NCBI GenBank assembly: GCA_036244855.1
Contig: BQKZ01000081.1
Span: 60,213 to 96,574 of the forward strand
DNA from: Temnopleurus reevesii
Taxonomy: Eukaryota > Echinodermata > Echinoidea > Temnopleuroida > Temnopleuridae
DNA: 36,362 nucleotides
Reading direction: 5' to 3'
Below the pieces are notes generated by a model. It ran no database searches and had not been told where the DNA came from. It was given only the letters and a program-made list of their open reading frames with translations. The position numbers were made by a program, and so were the translations under genes. Shown here piece after piece: positions 10,355 through 20,885 of the stretch; within the stretch, counting starts at the first letter, position 1, and every line of letters begins with the position of its first letter.

Positions 10355-10433
10355 TCTATTAAATCCATTCATCGCAAGTCAATGACTGTGAGCATACTAT
10401 TGTTGTCATGTTTTTTTTAATACATTTTCTTAT

Positions 10434-12751
10434 GCCCTGGTCACATAGGACCCCGATTCACCCCGATTCACCCCGGAGGCGCAGTTGGCTCAGCCTCCGG
10501 GGTCGATCGTGTAGCTTCCGGGGCCGATCGTGTTGCTTCCGGGGCCAATCGGATTCCAACACGGATCTCCGGGGTGAATCGGGAGCCCAACACGACTGTT
10601 TTTGGCTGTCAAAAAATTTCCAGCCTCCGGGGTGGATCGTGTTGCTTCCGGGGTGGATCGTGTTGCTTCCGGGGTGAATCGTGTTGCTTCCGGGGTGCTT
10701 CCGGGGTCGATCGTGTAGGCTCCGGGATCATCTTTTTTCCCAATCAGTACTATTATGAGACTAGAAGTTATTGATAGCTGCGCAAATAACTTATTCAACC
10801 AGGGGACTGTGAAAAACATTGAATAGAAATCGGAACAATGGTTTAAAACGCTTGTTTGTAAAATCAGACCCTTTTTAATTCAATATTCATTGCTTAGAAA
10901 GTTGTAAGATTATGATTCTATATTATTTATTGATGAATCATTTCCAAGGGATTAAATGCTTGATTTCTTATTTCAACCAGTCAATCTGCGTGTGTTTTCC
11001 TCTACAAAATGTTGAATGATAAGCGCGAGAATTGTTTAATGATTTTCTGTTCTTATACCACTAAATTTATCAAAACATTTGAAAATATTCCCACATGTAT
11101 TTCATTACGTTCATAGATAATTTATGGCAATAATGTAAGATCGCATAATGAATTAGAGAGCTTTAAATCTTTAAGTCTATGGAAATTTAATAGTGACTTT
11201 AAACATTTTTACTTTCAAAATAGTTACTATAAAAAATTGGTTCCTACTAACAGTTTATGAAAATATTTGAAATTTTATAGATTGAGAATTTTGTAACAGA
11301 CAAGTTTCTGTACCTCAATTGTTTTTATTTTTGTATACCATCATTTTTTTCAGAATTACTATCGTTATTTTTTCCATCTGTCAATATAGAAAACATGTTC
11401 TTTTTTAGATTATTTGATATGATCCATGTTCTAATAGGAGGATAGACATGATGACATTGTATTCTATTAGAGTTAAATCTAACTCTTAGTTTCTATATGC
11501 AATATTATACTGATAAGAGGAACTTAGAATATTGTTTCAAAAAGTCTAATTCTATAAATTTTATTTTAAGTCTGATTCTATATATATAAGACTTTCAAAT
11601 AATGTATGTCATATATACTAAAAAGTTAAATACTTGCAGATCATAAATTTAACTGTTGAACATGTTTAAAATATTATCATAGATTCGACGATAACTTGGT
11701 TGCAGTGTCCTTCTACTTGGACAGGAAGAATATGGCTTTTATTTCTTTTTAATTCCAACTTAGAACCTCTAAAAATGTTGTAATATCTATCCTTCTTTCA
11801 TCTTTTGATGCATGTTGAGGGATTGCGGTTAAAACGAAGAGTAGAATGATACACTACTGGAATTATGAAAATCCAAAACAGACATGACTTACTATTCTAT
11901 TAGAATAAAATGTAAGTCTTGGTTTGTAATTTCAAGCGCATACATGTATTGTCTGTATATGCTATATTAAATTGATTAGGGAAACTTTGAATATTGTTTA
12001 GAAAATCTCAACTCTAAATTTTGAAGATTTGAATTTAATTATGATGACTTTCAGATACTGTAGATCATATAGGTAGGGACTATTCTATTAGACTAAAGTT
12101 AAGTAAACTAAAAGTTAAGTTAAGTACCTGCAATTTATACATGTAGATCATAAATTTAACTGTTGAAAATGTTTAATAGATTTGACGGTAACTTAGTTGC
12201 AGTGTGCTTCCACTTGAACAGGAAGAATATAACTTTCATTTTTCAAAAAATTCCAACTTAGAACCTCTAAACAGGTTGCAATATTTATTCTACTTTCATC
12301 TTTGGATGCATGTTGAGGGATTGCGATTAGAACGAATGGTAGAATGATACAGAACTGAAATTATGAAAATCCAAAACAAAACAAAAATCGTTATATTTCA
12401 GTCTATCAACCTAAAATGTAGTTTTCATGTCTAGTCATGTAGCCTCCGTGTAGCTTCCGGGACCGATCGTGTAGCTTCCGGGGCCGATCGTGTAGCTTCC
12501 GGGACCGATCGTGTTGCTTCCGGGGCGCTTCCGGGGCCAATCGTGTTGCTTCCGGGGTGAATCGGATCGATGCCCAAATTATTTTGGCATGAATCGTGTT
12601 GCTTCCGTGTTGCTTCCGTGTTCATGGTCACATAGAAAAATCCGCGCTCGAGCTTGGGAAAGTGTATCCCGATTCACCCCGATTGAGCCAAAAAGGGCGC
12701 CGGATCTCCGGGGTGAATCGTGTTGCTTCCGGGATCCTATGTGACCAGGGC
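10434..12751. mobile_element. 2.3-kb element with inverted termini and subterminal 21-bp repeat arrays
   Basis: It begins GCCCTGGTCACATAGGACCC and ends with the complement, ATCCTATGTGACCAGGGC. These are the same termini as the short hairpin MITEs with one C/T change that is matched at both ends. The left 300 bp and the right 320 bp consist of a degenerate 21-bp unit, CTTCCGGGGTNNATCGTGTNG, repeated many times, mixed with inverted fragments. The unit runs in the same direction in both arms, so the ends are subterminal repeat arrays rather than a simple mirror image. The core (about 10740-12430) is AT-rich and carries no transposase frame. The layout resembles the modular fold-back elements known from sea urchins. 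It looks non-autonomous. Confidence 0.75.
11462..12378. repeat. Two direct copies of a ~450-bp core unit
   Basis: The unit from about 11462 to 11893 is repeated, diverged, from about 11894 to 12378. Shared blocks include TTCTATTAGA near the start, TTGAATATTGTTT versus TTAGAATATTGTTTC, CTTGGACAGGAAGAATAT versus CTTGAACAGGAAGAATAT, CCAACTTAGAACCTCTAAA, GATGCATGTTGAGGGATTGC and ATTATGAAAATCCAAAAC. The duplication lies wholly inside the 2.3-kb element. Confidence 0.8.
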
Positions 12752-13176
12752 ATCAGAATGATAGAACCACCAGGTACCTGAACCCAATATTTTCTTATGA
12801 GAAAAAAGCACCTATATTTGATTTCTTTCTTGTGGAAATATTCGGCTCAGCTGTTGGGTGATTCAATTTCTAATTTTTATTACGCTTATTTAGGAACAGT
12901 TGTCATCTCTGGCATTATCCGACCTAGCAACAAAACTTGAAGCGGTATCAATTCTATCTCATGAAATGGTTGTCATGCGAAGAGATATTCCATGAAAATA
13001 TTCGAATAACGGTGAATGAGTGCATTACAAAAAAAACTTATCATTCGACACAGTTTTCGAATAGATTCAAATTTATGTAACTTCTTACCAACCAAGTTAC
13101 GTGGTATTCCTCAAACATGTTAGTAACAAGAGACAGGTTTAATCAAATATATGTAAATCATGTGCGTGCTTTATAC
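12752..13176. other. Non-coding stretch between mobile elements
   Basis: AT-rich with no recognised frame or repeat. It lies between the 2.3-kb element and the fold-back at 13177. Confidence 0.45.
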
Positions 13177-13299
13177 ACAAAGATTGTTCTTGACAACCAG
13201 ATAGCTAGTCCGAGTCTTGCCCTACAGAGCAACAAGTATTGCATTAATACTTGTTGCTACGCCGGGCAAGCTTTCAGGTTGTCAAGAACGATATTTGTA
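13177..13299. mobile_element. Short fold-back element (about 120 bp)
   Basis: TTGTTCTTGACAACC near 13184 pairs with GGTTGTCAAGAACGA near 13278. Inner stems follow: GTCTTGCCC with GGGCAAGC, and a central perfect inverted repeat, AACAAGTATT GCATT AATACTTGTT (about 13230-13254). The whole unit folds into one long hairpin with small internal bulges. The sequence is unrelated to the other MITEs here. No clear target duplication is visible. Confidence 0.7.
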
Positions 13300-13340
13300 G
13301 AACACTTAACATTTGTATTTATTAGTAAACCCACATGTAA

Positions 13341-13472
13341 GTCCCCGGTCACATAGAGGCCCGGAAGCAACACGATTAAACACGACTCTTTGTTAATTTC
13401 ACAGTTAAACCACCTCAGAACAAAGAGTCGTGTTGAATCGTGTTGCTTTCGGGGCCCTATGTGACCGGGGAT
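13341..13472. mobile_element. Hairpin MITE, copy C
   Basis: Same family as 231-359. Left end TCCCCGGTCACATAGAGGCC, right end GGCCCTATGTGACCGGGGA, with arms containing GGAAGCAACACGATT and AATCGTGTTGC. This copy has ACACGACTCTTTGTT where others have CCCCGACTC, and the change is matched in the opposite arm (AACAAAGAGTCGTGTTGA), so the stem is preserved. Confidence 0.85.
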
Positions 13473-13730
13473 TTAGGACGCTAAAATTAGCCGAGGATAC
13501 CCACAATAGCAAAGATATCAACCCTTCCGGAATATGCATGATAGAAATGAAAATGTGAATAACGCAAGAAACATATAGGCCTACGCGATTTTTTCACTGA
13601 ACAAACACTGTAGTGCGAAAGTACGATAAAAAGTAATGCCCAACCCGTTTCACTTTCAGTCCCTCCACTTCTTAAAATGTTCCACGGAACCTGTCTTTCT
13701 GACAAACATTTTCGCAGGATTTAATGTTAG

Positions 13731-13856
13731 GCCCCGGTCACATAGGACCCCAGAAGCAACACGATTCAACACGACTCTTTGTTCATTCAGTTAACTGTCT
13801 CCGAACAAAGAGTCGTGTTGAATCGTGTTGCTTCCGAGGCCCGATGTGACTGGGGC
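13731..13856. mobile_element. Hairpin MITE, copy D
   Basis: GCCCCGGTCACATAGGACCC at the left end and CCGATGTGACTGGGGC at the right. The arms pair through ACACGACTCTTTGTTC and GAACAAAGAGTCGTGTTG around a spacer with CAGTTAACTG. It lies 258 bp from copy C and shares its ACACGACTC subtype, so C and D are closer to each other than to A and B. TTA occurs on both sides and may be target-site sequence. Confidence 0.85.
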
Positions 13857-13872
13857 TTTAGATTAATTCCCC

Positions 13873-13897
13873 CTCTACTTCTCTCTCTCTCGCTCTC

Positions 13898-13934
<37 letters not shown>

Positions 13935-13955
13935 TTCGTTCGTTCTCTCTCCTCT
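13873..13955. repeat. (CT)n microsatellite
   Basis: Long, slightly interrupted CT dinucleotide tract directly after hairpin copy D, continuing as pyrimidine-rich DNA to about 14035. Confidence 0.9.
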
Positions 13956-14054
13956 CCCCCTCTCTCTTATATCCTCTCTCTCCGGTTCTCTTCATCTATC
14001 TTCTTTCTTTCTCACAGTCTCATTCTCTTTGGGTGCATTCACATAATGTGTTTA

Positions 14055-14282
14055 CATTGTGAGCAAAAGGGATTGGACAAAGTAAAGAACTTCATTGAAT
14101 CTTTCACAATAGTTCCATGAACACAAAGGAAATAACTGCCCTGTTCATTCATCGAACAGGTGCGACACCGGTTGACATTTTTCCGCAGAATAAGCGGGAA
14201 ATGAAATTTGGACTGCTATTGTGAATGATTAAATTGAAGTCCTTCATTTTGTTCAAGTCCTTTGTCCCATCTGCTCACAGTG
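14055..14282. mobile_element. CACTG-ended MITE, copy 1 (228 bp)
   Basis: Left end CATTGTGAGCAAAAGGGA; right end TCCCATCTGCTCACAGTG. The subterminal parts GGACAAAG and CTTCATT also mirror each other. Same termini and size class as 27064-27311. CACTG/CAGTG ends are the mark of CACTA-type (EnSpm/CMC) elements, so this is probably a non-autonomous relative. The first base triplet has decayed (CATTG) and no target duplication is clear. Confidence 0.75.
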
Positions 14283-14882
14283 ATTTTTTTTTCTGATGAA
14301 ACATATCCGAACGAAATTGAATTTACGCAAAGCTATCAGCTTTCCTAAATTACCCCTGCAGTCAGAATAAATACATTAAAAGCGATTTTGCACGACTAAT
14401 TAAATAAGCCAGCGTCATTTTCTGTGAATTCACCGTTTCATCCCGGATGCGCTCGTTTCGTCTTTCGGACCAAACTAAATGATACAATGATTTCAATGAT
14501 TTCTTTAAAGGAAGTAGATGAATGGTGAAAATTATGTCTGATTTTAGCCATTTTCAAAATATTCATGTTCACTCATTCAGTATTGAAACATACATGTATT
14601 TGATTTGGTATAAAAGATATTTTACTTTTATATACATATTTTGCACTATCAGAGCAAAATGTCAACAAAATACCTGTGCAAAGTTAATCTGATTCTAATG
14701 GTGTTATTCTAAAAATATTTTATTTCGTTTTGATGTTGGATAACAACCAATATAATTCATTGATGTCATTTTTCTAACACTTAAAATTCCAAGCACAAGT
14801 TAATGCGGTATACCTCACACTTTCTTGTTTACAAGATGATTCTATAACAATTTAAAGAAAATCTAAAAATCAGTAAATTGGA
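14283..14882. other. 3' flank of the sulfotransferase gene
   Basis: AT-rich non-coding sequence downstream of the minus-strand sulfotransferase stop. No further exon or repeat was recognised. Confidence 0.5.
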
Positions 14883-14902
14883 TTTATTGATTAAACTTTA
14901 TT
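14883..14902 (-). promoter_or_regulatory. Two candidate poly(A) signals at the sulfotransferase stop
   Basis: On the minus strand AATAAA occurs overlapping the stop codon (GCAATAAAG, about 14902-14897) and again at 14888-14883. If the second is used, the 3' UTR would be very short. More distal signals may exist in the AT-rich flank; only transcript ends can decide. Confidence 0.45.
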
Positions 14903-16217
14903 GCATCCATGAAAAATTGCGTTGGAGTAAACCCGCCAGTTTCACGTCAAACTCTTCATAATACTGTTTTAGTTTCTCAATGATGTGGTCATCAATTATC
15001 GGCAGATGGCGCTGTGACATTTCATAAACACAGTGCGTATCAGGTCTTCTTTCTACGTTCACACAGTATCTTCCCTCGCCATCGTGGAATTCAAAATGCT
15101 CATCGCGAAAGAATCTTTTGATGCCGAGAAACGCCTCCAACTTTGTCAACGTTTGCAGAGGTTCATGAACAAAATTATCTCTATCAATTACAATAAAGTC
15201 TTTGCTCTCTTGAACGATGGTGTGCAGTTTCTGCAAAGTATTGTAATAGACCCCTGCTCGAATTAGGGGGGAGTCTGAATTTACTCGATTAAAGCGATCT
15301 ATCAAGGTGTTTTCGACGGCGAGGGCGGTATTCTGGTGATCGTATTGGACGAGTTCGTCATTGGCTACTGTTTCGTTTGGGTTCTGGAAGACAGTGGGTT
15401 GCATGGAATGGTCGTGTAATGTCAGGTTCAAAACACCTGTGTGTGAATTAGCGATTTCGGATATAACCCGGGCCACAGGATCCCGAATTACGATCACCAC
15501 TTTTAATCCAGGAGCAGCACGTTGTAGGGCGCCCTCTAATAGTGCGAGGTCGTCTGTGTAAGATGGCGAATGCTCGATCGTCATTTGGAATCGCGATGAA
15601 TAGGGCTGGCCACGTTTCCACTTTGAAATCTGACTATCAAAATCGATATCTGGCCACTCGAAGTGAGTCTCGGAATGTGAAATGACCGACGGATGAAGCC
15701 CCAGTACTTTGGAAAGAATGAAGGAATCGCAACCTCTGACCCCGATGACGAGCGCTTGGGGTAGTCTATGCTTGCACTCCATGGCGCGCAATGCCTTGTG
15801 GTTATTTAGCAGCTCAATTTCACCGCTTGCCATGTACGTGTAGCATCCCACTTTATACATATCCCATGCCTCCGACTGCGTTATGGTACCTTTCTGTTTC
15901 CTTTTCCATTCCGAGATGGAATCCTGTCTTTTATTCGCGCCATGTCTCCGTTTTCCCGCCAACTCATCGTCCGACTCCCCAATGTGCATCCAGGCTATGC
16001 GCGTCAGAATTAACCAGGTCGAAATCAGAATAATGGCCGCGAGCACCGGGGCCAGTCCCGCCTGTGACTTGCTCATATGTCCACACCGGCCCATCTTCCA
16101 TAGCTGAAGGTTGATTCGGCGCCGATAATCCCTCCTGACTCGTCGGGAAAACATCGCTGAATTTTCAAATGTCTCTTGGTATGATAAAGCATCTCTAATC
16201 GTCATATCGGGTAGCAT
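14898..16217 (-). CDS. Heparan sulfate 3-O-sulfotransferase-like type II membrane protein
   Basis: A 439-codon uninterrupted frame. Residues 1-52 are basic and presumably cytosolic. A single membrane anchor spans about 54-72 (GLAPVLAAIILISTWLILT), followed by a stem and a lumenal sulfotransferase domain from about 150. Family marks: PQALVIGVR leading into the 5'-phosphosulfate loop (157-168), SETHFEW with the expected catalytic Glu183, RDPVARVIS (245-253) for the 3'-phosphate of PAPS, a Cys385/Cys396 pair (GRYCVN to THCVY), and a C-terminal FDVKLAGLLQRNFSW block. The known reaction is PAPS-dependent 3-O-sulfation of glucosamine in heparan sulfate in the Golgi. Oddly, the loop usually reading KGGTRA is GCDSFI, losing the Lys and Arg that grip PAPS, and the conserved VEK-T/S-P is IEHSP. 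Sequons are at N264, N281 and N434. Activity is therefore doubtful; the family call is firm. Confidence 0.9.
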   Translation of the reverse strand: MLPDMTIRDALSYQETFENSAMFSRRVRRDYRRRINLQLWKMGRCGHMSKSQAGLAPVLAAIILISTWLILTRIAWMHIGESDDELAGKRRHGANKRQDSISEWKRKQKGTITQSEAWDMYKVGCYTYMASGEIELLNNHKALRAMECKHRLPQALVIGVRGCDSFILSKVLGLHPSVISHSETHFEWPDIDFDSQISKWKRGQPYSSRFQMTIEHSPSYTDDLALLEGALQRAAPGLKVVIVIRDPVARVISEIANSHTGVLNLTLHDHSMQPTVFQNPNETVANDELVQYDHQNTALAVENTLIDRFNRVNSDSPLIRAGVYYNTLQKLHTIVQESKDFIVIDRDNFVHEPLQTLTKLEAFLGIKRFFRDEHFEFHDGEGRYCVNVERRPDTHCVYEMSQRHLPIIDDHIIEKLKQYYEEFDVKLAGLLQRNFSWMQ

Positions 16218-16225
16218 CTTGGCTG

Positions 16226-16258
16226 CCTAGGGAGAAATGAAAGAGATGAGAATGGATG
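16226..16258 (-). promoter_or_regulatory. Probable 3' splice acceptor just upstream of the sulfotransferase start
   Basis: On the minus strand a pyrimidine-rich run (TCATCTCTTTCATTTCTCCC) ends TAG|GCAGCCAAG directly before the ATG at 16217. The TAG is also an in-frame stop, which fixes the first possible start. This suggests a 5' UTR intron with the whole coding sequence in the last exon, a structure in line with the mostly one-exon coding regions of this family. Confidence 0.55.
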
Positions 16259-19206
16259 AATATATATATATCAACAAGGCCCCGGGGTATGACTCGTACT
16301 ATTGTCCTTCCAAAGTTAAATAGGAGAAATCTCTCCATCTTTTCTCACCTCCCTTGAAATGTTTACTACACTGGTAATGAGAAACACTGCCGCAGATCAC
16401 GGATTTGGAAAGGGGCACGACCACAAGTTCGCTAGCTTCATGATGAAGAGGTGGAATGTACCTCTTCCCATTTCTGCCATTTTGCCCCTTATTATGGAAG
16501 GGGGACTGTACCCCCCCCCCCCCATCCCTTTCACCGCATCTGAGGTTTCAACATGATGATAATCAATAATTTCTTTTAATTATGTACCTGAAAATTTCTC
16601 CCTCGGAGTGAGTATATTAATACCCATGCATGACCTTTTGGCGCGTGCCATTTTCAGTGAAAGACAAATCGATACTCTCAGTTCACCCTACTTTATCGAG
16701 GAGATATTTAATATCAAGAGTTATTTCTAAATGTCATTTCAATGCTCCCTGGTATGAATTATGATCAGAAATCAGAATTAGAATCATCTTACGAAATTTA
16801 GGCAAGCCTGATGTTCGCATATTTAAATATTTTAACACGATGTTGAATTATCACATAGTTGATTTTTGAGAAACACAACAAACAAGTAATGATCCTTAAT
16901 TGAAAGTAACATAGCCTTTTAATGGGATAGCGTTCATTAACACAATTTACGGGTGAGGTTCATCAACTACCTGGCTATCTTGTGCACAAAAATCAGCAAA
17001 ATAAAAATTGTTATGCATGAATGAACACCGAAGAAAAAAACTCTATTATAAGTCACACAAGTTGTGTTTAGGCTATAAACTGAGCAAATGGGCAAATTCT
17101 TATTTGAATGCATATTAGAAGTGTATTCTTTGTTTTGTACTTTATCCTTTCAATCTTGACATTTTTATAAATTGCAAAAATTGTATTTTTGACAGAAAGT
17201 GCCGTTCCCAATGTTGAAAAATAGGCTTAGCTGTATTGATAGAGAGAGAGCAGAGAGAGAGAAGAGATGTTCTACTGTTTTGTTTTCCTCCTCGTTTTAA
17301 TGTTCTAATCCCCCCGAAGAAGATAATAATCAGTGTAATATCTCACAGGACGATGATTTTTCCTTTTAAGTTGGATTGGTTGTGCAAAGCATAATAATCG
17401 AGTGCAGGGAAATGTCATGGCATTATAAAAAGGCCTCGACTTCACTCGGCTCGGAAGTTAAGCAAAACATCGCTGCGCCTCGGTAAATTAAATTTATCAC
17501 AGACAAGTCATGTTCCGAAAGACAATCATTAAGTAGTGTATGTCGACCTGTCAGACAGGCCCCGCGACCAACATCATTTAATTTGCCAGAGCTAACCCGT
17601 GCATTTTTCACTGCTACATCCCCGACTCTGTTAACCTTTACTTTTCCTATCCCACCCATCCTCACCCCGAGCATAATAATATTAACCAGTTCTTCCTTCG
17701 TGGAAAACTTGAAACGACGTGGGCACGTGCAGCACTTTCGTTTGCAACGCTGAAGGTTTGATGGCCTTTACTTTCGTGATGTTTACCTGGTAGGATTAAG
17801 GGTCGGGTAAACACCATGTTTAACACCACGTAAACACTACTTAGATGACGTGGTGGATGCTAATCGCATGAATCCCGTGAAGGGGGTAGATGAAGAGGAT
17901 AAAGGGGATGAGGAGGAGGAGGGGCGGGGATGGTAGAGATGTTATAAAATGATATTAAACGGAAAGAGTGAAAAAGAAACACCTGCTCACACTCCGCAAA
18001 CACCCCCAATTTCCACTAAAAATATGTAGGAGTACAATGAGGGGAGAGAGAAGGATGGCAAAATGAAGATGAACAAAAATGAGAATAAATAAGGGATAAA
18101 GAGCACAGGAGAAAGATAAAAAGAAGTAGAAGCAGGTGAAGTAGAAGAGAAGAAGAAGAAGAAAATGAATATCTCATGAAAACATTGTATCGTGCAGTCT
18201 TCTATCATTTCGTTGTTCATCTTTTCAACATACAATATAAACATAATGATGCTCACATTGGAGTTCATTGTTTGGTAGTAATTAACTTTATACTTCGGAA
18301 GCTCTATAGTAAAGCCTCAATCATTATTGACATTTTTAAATGGTATAATTATACTTTTTAGCGGAACCTTGACCCCTTCAATCCATTGCACCCCCACAAA
18401 AAAAGATGCAAATCAAGACAATTGTGTCAAGGATTCATTTGAAAAACGTTTGGATCGAAAAATATTTCATCCCATGTCGGTTTTTTTATCATCCCAATAA
18501 AAAAAATTAGCCCCAAGAAAGTCAGTCACGTGTGTTCACAATAATCATCGACATCCCTTAGCACTTGAGTAGAATAGATTATCTAATGAGCTTATAATAA
18601 AGCTGCTTTTCAATGGTATCGGGAATTAATATCATCCGAAACTATCTCGAAATACCGCCATGAAAGATACATAATGGCTCTTTGGGACACTTAGATCGTC
18701 ATATTTCATAATCACCATGGCGACGCATTCAATATTTACCCGCATGGTACTGTATCAGTCTCTTTGTAAGATCTGGGAATGTTTACGCAGTGCTCTTGTC
18801 AAATATTGCTGCATCAATAACATTTTCTCGAGCTAAAGAGAGCTGGAAAAACAACTCGTACTTTGTCTGTCAAGATCTCCTTGTGATGCATTTTTTCTGG
18901 CAGCTTACTTCTTAAAGCCACGACTTTAAACGGACGATTCGAACAAGAAGAATCCAATGTTTGCTCAAGCTTTCATAACGTAAAATGGGAAAGAAACATT
19001 TCTTCTTGATTTAAGTTTGCCTTAATACAGCGAGTGTCGTATTTCCTCATATTCAATTGCATAATCCGGATGGCGTTTTCACAGTGACCCAAAGCGCAGT
19101 TGTTTCGGAGAATTAAGTATGTTTGGTTGACGCAATGTACCGGATGATTAATATATATCCTTGTTTTAAAGGAAACCTTTAAAGTTTGGACTAAGGTTTC
19201 TTGAAG
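16259..19206. other. Long non-coding stretch upstream of the sulfotransferase
   Basis: No gene was recognised. It includes a TA repeat at 16260-16271, a poly-C run at about 16510-16523, a (GA)n-like tract at 17240-17268, a GGA-rich patch at 17905-17930 and a purine-rich stretch at 18020-18175 (shadowed by a low-complexity minus frame). A GC-richer patch at 17430-17780 contains short open frames on the minus strand but nothing I can name. A 5' UTR exon or promoter of the sulfotransferase could lie here. Confidence 0.4.
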
Positions 19207-19552
19207 AAATAATAATAACTATAAATAATGATATTATTTCTTATATATGGCGCTTTTCTCATACGGCCCAAAGTGTTATACTAATATAATTACCCCGGTC
19301 AAAGAGTGCATAACAATATCAACCACACATAGTGCATCTCCTTAGCTCCATGGAGGGTGGCAACGACAATCTTCGTATCCTTCCAGGTACAAATTGAAAC
19401 ACCTGGATTAATGCAGCACAGTGTGGATAAATTTCTTGCTGAAGAAAATTAACGCCATTGATGGGACTCGAACCGCAGACCTCTACATCAAAGGCAAGAA
19501 TCATAACCACTACACAACTATACCACGACGACACCACTACATCACGACGATT
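19207..19552 (-). mobile_element. tRNA-derived SINE, copy 2
   Basis: Read on the minus strand, the head has TGTAGTGGTTATGATTC and the B box GGTTCGAGTCC (19474-19464), followed by GGCGTTAATTTTCTTC, AGCAAGAAAT, ATCCACACTG and ATCCAGGTG, collinear with the copy at 4569. The body ends GCGCCATATATAAG and an ATT-rich tail (about 19250-19207). The head carries an extra segment with a second GTAGTGG, suggesting a small duplication in the A-box region. Confidence 0.82.
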
Positions 19553-20885
19553 TTTTAATATATTCTAAAGACATTTTAAGAGATAACATGCAAAAGTAGA
19601 AACCAAAAATCAGTGAGGTAACCTTCACGATCACGATAATCAGATTAATCAATACATCTACGGTAGATATGAAAGTTTTGTATGGTTTCGAGGAATGCTT
19701 TAATCCACCATTTATAATCGAGTACACAGGAGCAGGATGCAAACATAGCTTGCATCATCATAAATATTTGATTATCATGACGTATGTAAAAATACTCTTT
19801 TCAAAGTACTCCACCTCCTTTTAAGAGAAAAAGTAAAAAGAAGGATGAAAGCACATCGTCGATTTTTGTTGCATAAATGTGGAATGAACAACATAAGTCT
19901 TACGGAAAAAAGCGATAAATGTGTGAAATGGTTATATTTCTGAAGAAAATTGATCTTATACGATACGATTTCCCTTCCTTTCTTCCTATCATATTTTGCC
20001 CCCCCCCCCTCTCTCTCTCTCTCTCCCTCTCTCCCTCTCTCCCTCTCTCTGACTTTATCTTAACATCTTCTTCAACATTCCCTCACACCTCTCTCCTTTT
20101 CCAAATTCCTTCACATTGCAGATTTCTGATAGACTTACGTTTCATGATACAGATCACAATTTTCCGTCAATGCGTTCTCCCGAGAGTAAACCAAATCATA
20201 GAAATCTTATTGCCTGTATTACAATGTTTACGAATAAAAAGTACATTCTATTTGTTTAGCAAGATAAATCTATCTGTTTCATTTGACCAGGTGTTGATAT
20301 AAACATAATTTCAATGAAAGATGATGACACGCGACACATTGGTAATACATTCAACATGATTAAGATGATGCATATGTTCTAATGTGTTTTCCTCTGATAA
20401 CTTAAGATGAAAGACATTGTCACACATTTTAGTTTTGTTTGTTCTGACATTGAATAAAGTGTACCACTGTCGTATTATTCCTATACAGTGTGCCTATATG
20501 TAGATCATTAAATTTAATTTTGACTTTGCTGAAGCGCTAAATTATCACAGTTTAGTTTTTGTGCAACGTTAACTATTTAGGTAACATTAGAATCTGGCAG
20601 TTGAGATTTTTTTTTAAAGCGAAAACAACGTTATACAATGTCTTTTATTATTCATATAGTTTTTTTTATATTCAACATTTTCATGATCTTTGAATAGGAA
20701 GAACAAGTCAGGCCCTCCTTTTTACAGCTCAAAGCATCGATTATTGAACGAAAAAAAATCGTTGATTTAAAAGTGAGTGAAGCATCATAATCTATTTCCA
20801 CTCGGCTAGCATTTCATGTTGGTCGATGGTGAAAATGGAAAGAGAGTCAGCCTTTGCTTTCTTCCAAGCATCTCACGTTTGCCAG
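19553..20885. other. Non-coding stretch with a CT microsatellite
   Basis: A C run and (CT)n tract lie at about 19999-20050. The rest is AT-rich; no gene or repeat family was recognised. Confidence 0.45.

Noticed and set aside
10408..12781. Open frames with repeated GSCCFRG or PEATRS peptides
   Set aside because: They translate the 21-bp subterminal repeats of the mobile element, in several frames and on both strands; 21 is a multiple of three, so repeats keep frames open.
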